From the NCBI GenBank assembly GCA_002964805.2, contig PUDQ02000010.1, forward strand, positions 3,224,001-3,288,000: a stretch of DNA of 64,000 nt. The letters run 5' to 3'. Shown one piece after another: positions 10,809 through 21,799 of this stretch. The position numbers were made by a program, and so were the translations under genes. This DNA comes from Trametes villosa. Taxonomy: Eukaryota; Basidiomycota; Agaricomycetes; Polyporales; Polyporaceae. Under the pieces are notes generated by a model, which did no database searches, had not been told where the DNA came from, and worked only from the letters and a program-made list of their open reading frames with translations. The first letter of the stretch is position 1. Every line of letters starts with the position of its first letter.

Positions 10809-13389
10809 TCACGTCGCGCCTTCGGCCGGCTCGATTGGGTACTCGGGACCATAGTCCATGAACAGCTCGCTTCCGGCGCATATATCCCTCTCTAAAATCA
10901 CGCAAATGAACCGTCAGTCGTGCACCTAGACGGGATACAGCACAGATATTGCTCACTCGCGAACACCCCGATGCGCTGCTCTCCATAGACAAGCATGACT
11001 ACGAAAGCCGGTCAGATGCCGTATATATGCATCAAGAAGGGTAATAGAGGAGACGCACTGGAGACCGCGACGTTTGCGCTCCCCGTCGGTGCGTGGTTGA
11101 TGAAGCGCGCATCGTTGCCCGCGGGGAAGGCGTCCACGGACATGAGCTTGTTCAGACCGAAGACGTAGCTGCGGCCGACGTGCGAGGTGACCTGGCTGAA
11201 TGCAATGTGTGTCAGCCGCATGAACAGGACGGCGATAACTATGGAGATGGAACCTACGCGCGACAGAAGAAGGTGGGCTCGTATATGAGCTCCCCGAGGT
11301 ATTCTGTAGTATCGTCAGCCAGTTGACACAGCGCTCAGGGCAGAAGCGAAGGTCAGCAAACCTGTGATCAGGTCTCCCTCTTCGACGTCTTCCAGGACGA
11401 ACAAGCCGAGCCCGAACTTTCCGGTCTTCACCGTCGTGTGCTGCCAGTCCCACCGAGTCAGCTTTCAGTCTCGAGCTGGCGAAGCGGAGCACCCACCTTA
11501 TGCACCCCTCTCTGTATATGCGAGTTCCGGCACTCATCAGTGTCGCAAGACGAGCACACCTCGGGGTCGCACTCCCTGTTCGCCGCCCAGCACGGACAGT
11601 ACTTGCCCATGCAGGACTTAGACGCCTTGCTCTTCAGCGCGTTCCCGGGCGTCTTCACGGCGTACTCGGCGCATTTGCAGCCTTGCCACCTCCTAGGACC
11701 TGGGTAAGAGCGAGGGGTTCAGATAAGCTGATCTAGCAATGAAGGGGTGCTGGGGGACTTACAGCTACGGGAGCAGCGGCAATGTCGTGAACAGTGCGCC
11801 TTATTCAGGTAGCAAGCGCAGTCTGAGCTCTGGCTACATGGCCCGGGGTGGATGCACGGCTGGTTGCTGCAGGCAGGTGAGTATTAGAGCGGGCAGCGGT
11901 AGCACGTAGGGGACCACACGTACGGAACGAATTCGGGTGCTCTCTCCGGGCCTGAGTAGAACAGCAGTGAGTGTTGGGTCACAGAAGGAAGGGATGTCGG
12001 GACTGACCGAAGGCAGGTCTCTTCACGATATCCAGTCTCGGACGTCCTCGCGATCGCTTCGCAGGCACGACGAAGTCGTTGTTCTTCTTGCACATAAGCG
12101 CCACCTAAGAAGGCCGTTCAGTGGCCAATTTATAGCGAAAGTACAGAGACGTACCTCGTAACAAGGTTTGCGGCACAGTTGTGCTAGCTCGCACGGAGTC
12201 ATAAGCGTACCGAGGTGGGAGAGCACTCTCAAGTCGTCGACGTCTTGGTCGCTCCAGCTCACATCGCCCTTCAGGTGATGTGTAAGCGGTATATAACGCA
12301 GCAGAACGTATGTTGCTCACCTCAGAGGCGGCCCCCTGCTCAATGGTGCATTCCTGCCCGCAAGAGCGGAGAGGTGGTAGACACCGGAAAGTGCTTGTGG
12401 ACACATCGCTTGCTATGTCGAACTGTTCTACATCTGCGAAGGCCCGGTGAGCGAAGGGCGCAGATGTAAAGTGACAGGGACACTTACTGTGCGAGAAGCA
12501 GTGAGCCTGCGTGCAGCCCGGACTTGGACACCACAGCGTAAGATGATCCTGGAGCCGGGTACGAAGACTCTCTGAACTAGGCGCAGAAATATCTGGCAGA
12601 GAACAGGACGATCGTGACGAGCCTGGCCATACAATCGGGTCACTGGAGTAGGCGTTAGAATATCCGAATACGATCGATTGTGCGTTTATTACCTGTGGTT
12701 CCCTGTCCAAATTGTGCCCCAGACCGACGTCGTCCGTAGCATGAGCGGAAGCACCCCTATCCTGTCTATTTGGACCGGCGACAATTCGTCGTTGACGTTG
12801 AGTCTACGCGCAGTCTCGAGGACAATCTCTAAGGCTGGACCTCTTGTAAGCGATGGAATTGTACAACACTAGTAGCGAAGGACTCACTGTCAGAGTCGCG
12901 GTACGGTTCCTGCCACGCAAGGGCCTTGTACTCGAGCGCGTGGTCTTCGCCGTCGAAGCTCGGCTCGTCGGCGTGAGGAAAGAACGGCATAAAGTTTGAA
13001 TCATCGCCATGCAAGATGTTCTGGTAGAGAGGCGCACAGGACTCGTACGCCGGATGTGGCGAGGGTGGACTGACATCCGTGGCTGTTTCGGGATACACAG
13101 GTGAGCAGCTCCACTGCTCGTCTTCCAGACTGTACAGCTTCATATCGGAGTCGCTAGAGTTGCTTTCCAAAGGCGCGGGAGCAGTGAGACCCGCTTCTTG
13201 AAGAGCAGTACTAGCGTCTGTGTCTAACGCCAAGAGTGGGTTCGGCCTCACAGGAGTTGCAACCGAGAGGGAGGAGAGAACGCGGGAGCAGGATTCAGGC
13301 TCCCATTGGTAGTACTCTTCCCATACGTTCTTGAGTACAGATAGGACACGACGTTTGAGTTGGATGTCCTCGGGCGCGTCTTCTTCCAT
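10809..13389 (-). CDS. EZH2: Ezh2-type histone H3K27 methyltransferase (CXC-SET)
   Basis: Catalytic subunit of Polycomb repressive complex 2, which writes H3K27 methylation in the nucleus. Fourteen exons (first 13389-12888, last 10891-10809) join to 619 residues, shorter than human EZH2 (about 750). The order is a variable acidic N-terminus, then KIVLETARRLNVNDELSPVQ, and a SANT-like part (DVSWSDQDVDDLRVLSHLG). The Cys-rich CXC domain has CNQPCIHPGPCSQSSDCAC, CRCSRSCPRRWQGCKCAEYA and ANRECDPEVCSSCDTDECRN. The SET domain has KFGLGLFVLEDVEEGDLIT, EYLGELIYE, DARFINHAPTG, IGVFAKRDICAGSELFMDYG. In the SET core the usual NHS is NHA. It shares a 402-bp head-to-head region with another SET gene at 13792. 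Its 3' end is 229 bp from the convergent uricase gene. Confidence 0.92.
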
Positions 13390-13791
13390 CGTGGCTCGTG
13401 AACAGCTAGCTCAAGTGTAGCAGGCCGATCCACTACCGGCGGATCAATAGCCAAGCCTGAGGTCTATGTCTTCGAGATTGTCAGTGTTGCGGGTAATAAA
13501 GCAATTTGCGCTACACGTACGCATAATGGGAGGCGTCCTTGCTTGGGTTGTATGCGTCGAACATGTTCTCGTCAATAATCTGAGTCGGCGTTCAGTAGCA
13601 TGCCGAATTTAGCCACCTCGGGCTTTGCCGAATGAGAGCCGCCGGGCGCTTCAATTGCTCGCGACTTTCTCTGAGCTCTCCTCCTCGCCACATCCACCGC
13701 TGCGGGCCACTTATGCTTGCGCCGCGTTTTCCCTGCTATATACATTCCATCTCATCGTCTGCTCGCTTGCTTGGTGAACTCGTCAGATTGA
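13390..13791. promoter_or_regulatory. shared divergent promoter region of two SET genes
   Basis: These 402 bp separate the start codons of Ezh2 (minus) and the SMYD-like gene (plus), so both promoters must lie here unless they reach into coding DNA. A TATATA stretch sits near 13739-13743, about 50 bp before the plus-strand ATG. No other element was recognised. Confidence 0.5.
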
Positions 13792-15162
13792 ATGTCGGAT
13801 CCTCTGGCTGGTCAATGTCTTGCAATCGAAATTCCAAGCCCTCGTGTCCTACAGGACTTTGACGAAACGACGGTCTTTCCAACTGAGTCTACACAAGACT
13901 ACCAGTTCGAAATTGTGAACATAGTGGATAGCGCACATTCTGGCCCTCTGGGGGAGCGTGTGTCTATCACCACGGTTCTTGTCCATGCCCAAGAAGCACC
14001 GCGCTTGCGTTCTGAGGTACGCACATCGGCGCCCTTTCCAGCGCATGGTGCGCCCTTGTATCGCATATCCGACACCGGCGCGAGCGGCTTGGGCGTGCTC
14101 GCGACGTCTTTAATAGAGCGAGGGCAGCTAGTCATGCGTGAAAGGCCGCTACTCGTCTATCCCCAACGCCTGCCCTACCGCAAAACTGGACTCCGCTATG
14201 CCGAGCTCGAGGAGACACTTGCACGCATGCCGCTACGAGAGCGCGATCAATTCCTAAGCCTCGCCAACCGCCATTCCCTGGAGCCGTCTGCTACCAAGGG
14301 TATCATCGATACCAACTCACTCCATCTGGGTGAGCTTCATGGCGGCACTTATCAGTACGGAGCTGTGTGCAATGATATCTCGAGAATCAACCATAGGTAT
14401 GACGCCTTTCGCCCTGCTACGAAACCCTTTACGTTCACTGAGACGCGTCCACACAGCTGCTCTCCCAATGCGGTCTACCGCTTTGATCGCGAGTCCTTCA
14501 CCTTCGAAGTTCGAGCACTGTCACCAATCCCGGCAGGGTCGCAAGTATTCATCTCATACATCGACCCCGCACTCCCTTGCGTCATGCGTCAAGAGGCGCT
14601 CTCATCATACGGGTTCACGTGCGCCTGTACCGCCTGCAGCTTCACCGACACCGCCCTCACCCAGAGCGAAACCAGGCGTGCGCTGATCGCCCGCGCCGAC
14701 GCGGATGTGGAGTCGCGAGACGCAGTGCTGGAGCGCTGGGCCAACTCGCCGAGCATTCCGGACGACTTCATCAACCGCGTCGACAAGATGTACATGGACA
14801 TGTTCGAGAAGGAGCAGCTCTACTACGAGCCCGTCTGGGAGGCGTTTGCGGTACGTCTTTGCAAGGCGTGCTGCGCCCTGGAGGACTGCGAGAGCGCGCG
14901 GAAGTGGGCCACCTTGGCTGCGGAGCTGAACGAGGCGTACACTGGGGGTGATCGTGGCTGGCGTGCTGTTGCGCACGCTCCGGAGCGTACGAGCTGGTGG
15001 GGTGTCCGCAGGCGAAGTCCGGGAAGCGCGAGTACTGTTAGTAGTGGGAGCTTTTGGCTAGAGGCCCTGATCAGCCGTTTAACCCTTCTTCTTCTGACAG
15101 ATCGCATGATTGAAGATCATCGAGCGGTTGAGCCAACTTTTGGGGGTGTTCGTCCCCTCTGA
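13792..15162 (+). CDS. SET-domain protein, SMYD-like
   Basis: Predicted protein-lysine methyltransferase. Two exons, 13792-14396 and 14457-15162, encode 436 residues; the intron splits the catalytic motif, which is restored as NHSCSPNA. The N-terminal 85 residues are not conserved. The SET core then runs from LYRISDTGASGLGVLATSLIE through MRERPLLVYP to VRALSPIPAGSQVFISYIDP. A post-SET cysteine cluster follows (YGFTCACTACSF), then a helical C-terminal part (RLCKACCALEDCESARKWATLAAEL), as in fungal SET proteins related to SMYD/Set5. No MYND finger is visible. The C-terminal 50 residues after ERTSWWGVRRR look atypical, so the true stop may differ through an unseen intron. Substrate unknown. Confidence 0.8.
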   Translation: MSDPLAGQCLAIEIPSPRVLQDFDETTVFPTESTQDYQFEIVNIVDSAHSGPLGERVSITTVLVHAQEAPRLRSEVRTSAPFPAHGAPLYRISDTGASGLGVLATSLIERGQLVMRERPLLVYPQRLPYRKTGLRYAELEETLARMPLRERDQFLSLANRHSLEPSATKGIIDTNSLHLGELHGGTYQYGAVCNDISRINHRYDAFRPATKPFTFTETRPHSCSPNAVYRFDRESFTFEVRALSPIPAGSQVFISYIDPALPCVMRQEALSSYGFTCACTACSFTDTALTQSETRRALIARADADVESRDAVLERWANSPSIPDDFINRVDKMYMDMFEKEQLYYEPVWEAFAVRLCKACCALEDCESARKWATLAAELNEAYTGGDRGWRAVAHAPERTSWWGVRRRSPGSASTVSSGSFWLEALISRLTLLLLTDRMIEDHRAVEPTFGGVRPL

Positions 15163-15789
15163 GAAAGGACGATGTCGAAGCACTGCCTTCTACTTGGCGG
15201 TAGTGATACACAACATCCTCACCTATCACCGCCCTCAACAACAACCCCTCATCCGAGTAGGCCCGGATCAATCGCGCCAGGAACCGAATGGACAGAGCTA
15301 CACCGCTTGATCTACCGACGCCTCTTCAAGGTGGCCGATGTGGATGGCAAGAGGCTCTGAGCTTGCATTCAGCGCATGTAGGTGAGCTCGAAGTAGTACG
15401 GGCTCCACATTCATACAATGAGCTCATTCACGATGCCACTCTTTCACAGTTATCAGCCTTTAAAACTTGGAACACCCACTGCGCACCCCCACCCCTACGC
15501 GCGGAGCATCGTCGTACAAGCATCCCGTCTCTCGCATGTCTTACGCGCACACTCCGATCTTCGCCTTTTGCAAGATCCTTGGTATGCCGGCCATGGCCAG
15601 ACTTGCCCTCGCCGACTCCACCAGTGCTGTACCCACCTCGCAACGTCCTCGATGCCAAGACGCGCAGAGCTTTGAACTTCGTACATAAGTCGCCTCCAGC
15701 ACCCTCGCATTCTCCAGCACTCTGCGAGTTCTCACCCACTCTCTCACACGTCTTCGTCAATTCTTCTGCACATTTTTCGCCTTTCAGCG
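15163..15789. other. intergenic
   Basis: No gene could be supported. A long plus frame (15288-16319) crosses introns of the next gene and is spurious. Confidence 0.5.
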
Positions 15790-16688
15790 ATGCTCGCCTC
15801 CACCCTCGTCGTTCTCTCCGCCATGAGCGCCGCGCTCGCCGTCCCGCATCCGAACTCCCGGCGCGATGGCTTCACCGACCAGCAGCTGCTGGATGCCTGC
15901 CCCGGTGGCCGTGGCTCCGATGTCTTCGAGCGCGCCGACAGATGCACCCTCGTACGTGCTCCCCGGGTACCACTCATCGCACTGGCAGCCATGCTCATCG
16001 CGCCGCGTTCACGCAGAGAGACCCCGTGACCAACGACGCCAACGTCCGCAAGTGGGCCGTTGTCGGCGACCCTCAGCTCAAGTGCGTAATTCCCCCTCCC
16101 AGCCGCCTAGACCCGCCCTCTGACCTCACCGTCCCCCCGACAGCTGCGGCGGCGGCTCGGACCCGATCACGGTCGAGCTCGGCGGCGAGCACACCGTCTC
16201 GCAGACGGTCTCCGTCGACGTCAACTTCGGCGTCGACATCGAGGGCCTCTCGATCGGGGGCGGCGTGGGGACGTCGAGCACGGACAGCTCGACGGTGTCG
16301 AAGAAGGTCAGCTACATGATCCGCCCGATGCGCCAGGCGGTGTTCGTCGCGGGCACGAACCACGAGTCGCGCACAAGCCAGGTGCAGGTCAACTTCCCCG
16401 ACCGCCAGCAGGGGCACTTCGAGGTGCGTCCAGTCCGCTCCCGCTTCTGGGTTTGGGTGGAGGTTGGTGCGGCTGCTGACGGGTTGGTGTTTGGCTTTGG
16501 GCTGGCAGTGGTATAGCAACGCGCGCGTGACGAAGCTGACGCCCATTGCTGATGATGTGCAGTTTGACGTGTACGAGAGTGACTGCGGTGAGTATTTCTC
16601 GCTGGCGCGGGTGAGAAGATGGCTGATAGTACGCTCACTTCACGCAGGCACGGACCCCGAGGATCTCTCGTCCCTGAACGGCGCGTGA
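15790..16688 (+). CDS. small secreted protein, family not recognised
   Basis: Five exons (15790-15951, 16017-16081, 16144-16423, 16509-16587, 16648-16688) join to 208 residues. The first 18 or so form a typical signal peptide (MLASTLVVLSAMSAALAVP), so the protein should be secreted. The mature part has a short N-terminal region with two Cys, the motif NVRKWAVVGDPQLNCGGGSD, then a Ser/Thr-rich alternating beta-like stretch (VSQTVSVDVNFGVDIEG, SIGGGVGTSSTDSSTVS). It ends with an RQAVFVAGTNHESRTSQVQV segment and a final Cys (DVYESDCG). Splice sites are all canonical and the frame holds throughout, which makes the model credible. I do not recognise the family and assign no function. Confidence 0.75.
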
Positions 16689-18016
16689 TACAGTTTGCAA
16701 TGGACCGCAAACCCGCCACTACGTACCCCTGTAGCCCGTTCGCCATAGGATCTGGGATCCATGCCGCAGTATCTATGCCGCCGTCCTGGAGAGCCTGTAC
16801 AATCTCCCAGGACGGCGCGTTACACTCATTTTTAGACCTGATGCGACACTCTATGGCTGGCCAATGCGCTTCATCTGGATCTCGGTAATTATCCACCTTT
16901 CAACATTTATATGTCGCACATGGGCCCTGTGTGAGACTAGATCACCACGCGCTGGGCTTCGGCCTCTTAGTTGGGCGGACTGAGGAAGTGGAAAGCTTTC
17001 GATTCGATCGGGAAGCCAACGGCTTCCGATCCTAACAAATACAAACACCTGCCGGCGCTATGCAAGCGGTCGCGTTCTTCCGAGTTGTCGCCCCTCTCAT
17101 CTGAGTCATCTACCCCGTGTATATGGTCACGACCGCTTCGCTCGTTCCACGTTGGGGAGCTGCATTCCTTCCGCCGAAATATGTTACGGCATGTAGTAAT
17201 ATTGGCACTATGGCGTCTAAACTGCCCTTCAAGTTGGTACGCCGCCTGGGCCCGCAGGTGAGCAGGAAACTGAGCCAAGACCTGCTTCAAGCTGACAGAG
17301 TCGACATTCTAATTTCGGAGGGCGGCAAGGGCCTTCAGATGTCCATCAGAAAGCCAGCTCGGAGCGCGTTCACCTGTGCTTGACATAGGCAGATGTCATC
17401 GAAGCGCAGCTCGCGCATAGCCTTTCGGCCTCCCTTTGGAAGTCCAGTAGTCCTTTGAGCTCCTGGTGTGCGAAAGGTGCCTCAGATGACTACTCTTATC
17501 CGCGTGCTGGGGGGCGTTGATGGTGATATCTTCGCCATTCATCAAAGGGGCATAGCTAAATAGGCACCGTTCAACTCCTCAGCGGCCAAATTTGCGCCTC
17601 GTTGTGCGTCTACTTCCCTGAGCAATGATTCAGCGCGTACGGATCTGGACTACTTACTGACCTCAATCGGCAGCTTTGATTGTTGAACGAGTGGAGTGCA
17701 TGCTCTCCCGGTGTAACTCATCTCGACCCGTGTAAGTACTGCTTGTCACTGCAGCCATCTTGAAGGCGTTGGACGTTGAGGTTGTATGGCAGTGGCGTTT
17801 CCTTCAATGTTCTCGAGACTGACGCTTGGTTCTCTATCTTATGATGTGGCAGATGTGATACGTATCGGCCATGAGTGCGATACCTCGTCGAACCTGATAG
17901 CGTTCATCGGCGATGCTGGGCGTGCGTGTCTCGTGGGCAGGAGACGTTTATAGGCCGCACACTCTCCCCTCTCTTCTCTGGGGACCTCCTACCAACGCAA
18001 CTCCCTCTTCATTTCT
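16689..18016. other. intergenic with decayed antisense segment
   Basis: This lies upstream of DUF6534 copy A. It contains the 39-bp block (17007-17045). It also holds a stretch at about 17280-17480 that resembles 21080-21250 upstream of copy B, sharing GCGCATAGCCT-type and CCTTTGAGCTC-type runs with scattered differences. The minus strand of both translates to AMRELRF / AMRKLHL-like leucine-rich fragments broken by stops, so this may be a dead F-box/LRR-like gene. No intact gene was seen. Confidence 0.45.
17007..17045 (+). repeat. 39-bp conserved block, copy 1
   Basis: This is one of five gap-free 39-bp copies in the window. It begins ATCGGGAAGC, contains the hairpin GGAAGCC-AAC-GGCTTCC, and ends CTAACAAATACAAA. 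It lies 972 bp upstream of DUF6534 copy A on the same strand. Confidence 0.85.
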
Positions 18017-20302
18017 ATGACTCACACCGACGCAGACGCATTTCTGGCATTGCCGGGTGTGCCAGGGCTGGACAGCACCCTCGGTGCCGCCCTTCTCGGT
18101 TCCATCTTTGGTTTCATGTGAGTAATGCGTCCATTGCGGTCCACAGTGTGTGAGCCTAACTGCAAGCTCTAGGCTCTATGGTCTGATGCTTCACCAGACG
18201 TATCGATACTATCGAATGTACCCCGGCGACGGCTTAGCTCTGAAGGGTCTCGTAAGCAACCCCCTGAAGCTATGGGAATGTCCTCCTCTCCATACTCACA
18301 ATCGTGTTGCTATGACGTTTGAAGATTTTCGTGATTGTGTAAGACTTTATCAAACGTCCTGGCATCCATAGGCTGACTTTTTTCAGAGCCATGGAGACGT
18401 TCCATACGGTCTTATGGATCATAATCTGGTAAGGATTGTGAACCTCTTTTCCGAGCCCTTCGTTGAGTCCGTAACAATTTTGCCAAAAAGCTACGAGTAT
18501 CTTGTCGTGAACTACTTCAACCCTTTGAATCTTGTCAGAACACATTGGTACGTCCATCCGTATGATTTTCTCCGATTGGGTGCTCATGTCTTCCCGCAGG
18601 CATATCAAGGTACACCCAGCCGTGGTTCTGCGTGTTGCCGGATTGTATCTGATTTTCTGCGGTAGCTGACGATACCTGTAACGGTAAGCGATCCCATATT
18701 ACGAATGAGGGGTGCTCGTGTTCATCTGTATAGGCTATCACGGGAATGTTCAGCCAGATGTAGGAGGCATGATTTACAGTGTTCCAAGTTAAGGAAGCGC
18801 TGAACTCCTACCCTAGATTCTATGCTGGCCGGATCTACTACAGTACGTCGCTCGGGTTTGGGGTGTCTCTGCAACGGCTGAATAGATGGAATGACCGCTA
18901 GTTGGTCCCCAGTACCGGCTTCTCGTAGCCGCAGCCGTAAGTCGCGTCCGCAACAGTCATACAGGCAGTCACCGTGCTCAACCTATTCGACAAGATCTTC
19001 GTGATGCTTCTTGCGATCGGTAAGCTGGCTTGTTCGCTCTCATGCGCGAACACAGAATGTTGTTGACGAAACGTCCCATCTAGGCTGGGACTTCTGTAAG
19101 AGCTTCGTCCATGTCTTTCGATGCTGTCTCACAACTAGGCGCATTGTAGTTGCAACCGTGAAAGTGTCCGTTCAGCTACCTTTATGCATGAAGTTTCAAA
19201 TTATTCACCTGAATGACCACGTCTGCAGCTTCCGCACGGCGACAATTCAACAATTCTCGCGTTGGACTGTTTGTCTCTCTGTTCCCCTAGGCATGATGTT
19301 CCGCTAAACCCCTTCTTGCTTCATATAGTGGACCGTCTCCGTTGCGTACGGCTTTACGGTTCTTTGTGACCTCATAACGGCCTCTGCCCTCATATACGCG
19401 CTGCGTCGTAGCCGCACGGGCGTAAAACGGTAGGATATTTTCGTCGCTGAATTGCTATGCTCTGACCCTTGTACCTTGCCGGACAGGACTGACACAGTCG
19501 TCGATGCGCTCGTGATGTACACGATCAACACTGGTATGAGTGGCTTCTTTCCTTCACCCGGAAACCCTGTCGTTGATTGTTGCGCTTGACCTCGAATTAG
19601 GATTGTTAACGACGTGAGTGGATACCGTTTTTGTCGCTACCTACAGGAAAAGAGGCTAGCTAACCCGACTTCACAGCGTCGTTGGCACTCTCATCTTCGT
19701 CTTCGTGAGTCGCTAGTACGTGTCGCTGAGCTGATCGCTAACTAGAGCCTCCAGGCAATCGTGTACCCGGATAACCTGATCTACGCGGGATTTAGTATTC
19801 CCGGAGTGAAACGTACGTTATCACCGCGCAGCGTCCCCGCGAATAGGAGTCGTTTGATTGATCAAACGTTCAGTCTACTCCAACTCCGTGTTGGCAATGT
19901 GAGTGGTTACAACAACTGGACTATACGTCGATGTGAAGCTATACAAATGGCTCACTGCGTCTCTCGCTCGACGGCACAGGTTGAATTCACGCCGCTCTCT
20001 GTCCGAGCGCATGATACAGGACTTCGAAGCCGGCTCGGGCCCTGGGAGGACGCGCCCTCAATCGACGCCGCACAGTGTGCTCGAGACCTGGAACGTCCGA
20101 CAGGTGCGGCCGCTCCTCCCTTTCTCCGCTCATTGTCTCATCCAGCATCCGAACACAGGTCCCGGCGTCGTTCCTCGACTCTACACTGGATATGACGAGG
20201 AGCATGAGCACCAACTCGGACACCGCAGATACGACGCAGAACAGCGGACGTCCGGAAAGTGGGAAGCCTGCGCTGGCTCATGATGCACCGCAGGTTTCTT
20301 GA
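18017..20302 (+). CDS. DUF6534-family membrane protein, copy A
   Basis: Multi-exon gene for a predicted seven-helix membrane protein of the Agaricomycete DUF6534 type; function unknown. Exon 1 starts MTHTDADAFLALPGVPG, then LDSTLGAALLGSIFGF. Exon 2 continues MLYGLMLHQTYRYYRMYPGD. Later exons are readable as ETFHTVLWIII, YEYLVVNYFNPLNLV, VSVAYGFTVLCDLITASALI, YALRRSRTGVKR, TVVDALVMYTINTG, YPDNLIYAGFSIPGVKR and VYSNSVLAM. The cytoplasmic tail has LNSRRSLSERMIQDFEAG and ends AHDAPQVS. Some middle introns are unclear: one candidate intron near 18930 would be only about 28 nt, so the gene may carry a disabling change. The span is given from first ATG to stop; the exon list is incomplete. Confidence 0.65.
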
Positions 20303-20559
20303 CAGAACGTGGCAGTCAGGGCGACTCGGATAGGCTTGTTGCATTTGTAAATCTATAACTATTATCTTCTAGCTCAGAAGCAGTGCATGCAGCGTTTTCA
20401 GGGGATATATGTATACGACAATCACGCTCGCCCTCCGCGGGTTCGGACTGCACCGCACTCAGGCTCCACTCCGAGAACGCACGGCCGAGTTAAGTCGCTC
20501 CCGCGGCCTACTGTCCGCCAACTCGCTACCACCAATCAAAGGTGCGCACATCCCAGAGC

Positions 20560-20840
20560 CTAGGACCGTGACGCACAAAGCGTAGCCGCCCTCGCACCGT
20601 ACATGAAGTATGGCGAGGGGCAGACGTTCTCATCGTAGCTACTGTTCCGCCGCCGTTTCCGAGTCGACGAACCTGCGACACTGGCGTTGGCAGCCGCAGG
20701 GGGAATTATGGATTTTAGCGTGCTGGAAGGATGAGACGCCGAGCGCCTTGCCCAAGTACACCTCCGCATGCGAGTTGCGCGCCACATTGTACGTGACCGA
20801 CGGGTCCCTGCGTGCCGGGGGGGCGAGCTGGGGCGAGATC
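20560..20840 (-). pseudogene. broken copy of Ost-alpha gene 3' end
   Basis: The minus strand encodes degraded versions of the cytoplasmic tail of the transporter at 24381-26647. NSHAEVYLGKALGV matches KTHAKMDFGEAFGV, and SSYDENVCPSPYFMYGARAA matches ESYDENVRLAPYTYEGGNAS. The nucleotide similarity covers roughly 280 bp of the last exon only. No upstream exons are present, so this is a partial duplicate without coding capacity. It abuts the 39-bp block at 20844. Confidence 0.7.
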
Positions 20841-20843
20841 TCG

Positions 20844-20882
20844 ATCGGGAAGCCGATAGCTTCTGATACTAACAGAGACAAA
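20844..20882 (+). repeat. 39-bp conserved block, copy 2
   Basis: Begins ATCGGGAAGC and ends AGAGACAAA, with no gaps against the other four copies. It lies 918 bp upstream of DUF6534 copy B, same strand. Confidence 0.85.
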
Positions 20883-21799
20883 CATCCTCGGGCGCTAGTA
20901 TGCTGGCACTTGGAGGATTCAATCTTGTCGTCTTCTCTCGTGGTATATGTCGGTGTATAGTGATCTGCGCTTCGCTCGACCCAATTTCATCAGATGAGTT
21001 CTCATTGCGCAATACGGCTCCACGACCATTCACCAAGCCTTCAGGTGAGCGGGGGTTCAATTCGGATGCCTTAGTGTCAATCCTGAGAATCGCTCTGCTG
21101 AATTCAGAAGCCGGAGAGGGTCATCTAAGATGCTCTTGCTGGGCGACTCGGAGCAGGTTGGCATCCCGACATTGGCAGATGCCACCGAGGTGAAGCTTCC
21201 GCATAGCCTCCCGCGGCTTCTCTTCGGGGATACGGCGCTCCTTTGACTACGCTTGTCTCCGAAGGCCGCCGAAGATGACTGCGCGCATTTCAGCGTTCCG
21301 TCAGGCGGCACTACCAATATTACAAAGCTGACAGCCCTCAAACCTTCGCGAGACAGCACCACGACGTCCCTGGGAGTAGCACGTCCCGCAAGCAACGTCA
21401 GTATACCCCGTCGAGAGTGAAATGGTGCGACGTACCGAGGTCTGATCATTGTCATAGCCACTCATAGCACTGCCAGGCCTCGCACAGCTGTAGTGCACGC
21501 TTTCTCCGTACAACGAAGCTGGACCGGGGTACGGAGGAGAGCAACATCTGCCCTGGACGTGCGGAGGTTATATGGTGGTGGCGTCGCCTTCTATCATCTC
21601 GAAGCTTCATCTCGGGGTTCTGATTCTATGGAGAGGCGGGTATTATACGCATTGGCCGCGAATGCCGGGAACCACGTAAGTGCAGTGCCTCGACGATCCT
21701 GATCGCGTTCACAGGTAGTACAAGACAGGGTTCGGAAAGCGTGGGCCCTCGTGGGCCACTCGCTCTCCTACCTCGCCCCCCAGGATACCTATCCTAAGC
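20883..21799. other. intergenic upstream of copy B
   Basis: Contains the segment at about 21080-21250 that resembles 17280-17480 and translates on the minus strand as a broken leucine-rich fragment (AMRKLHLGG). No intact gene was seen. Confidence 0.45.

Noticed and set aside
15288..16319. 343-codon plus-strand open frame
   Set aside because: It overlaps the secreted-protein gene in another frame, is rich in Arg/Ser/Pro as antisense-type shadows are, and runs through clear introns.
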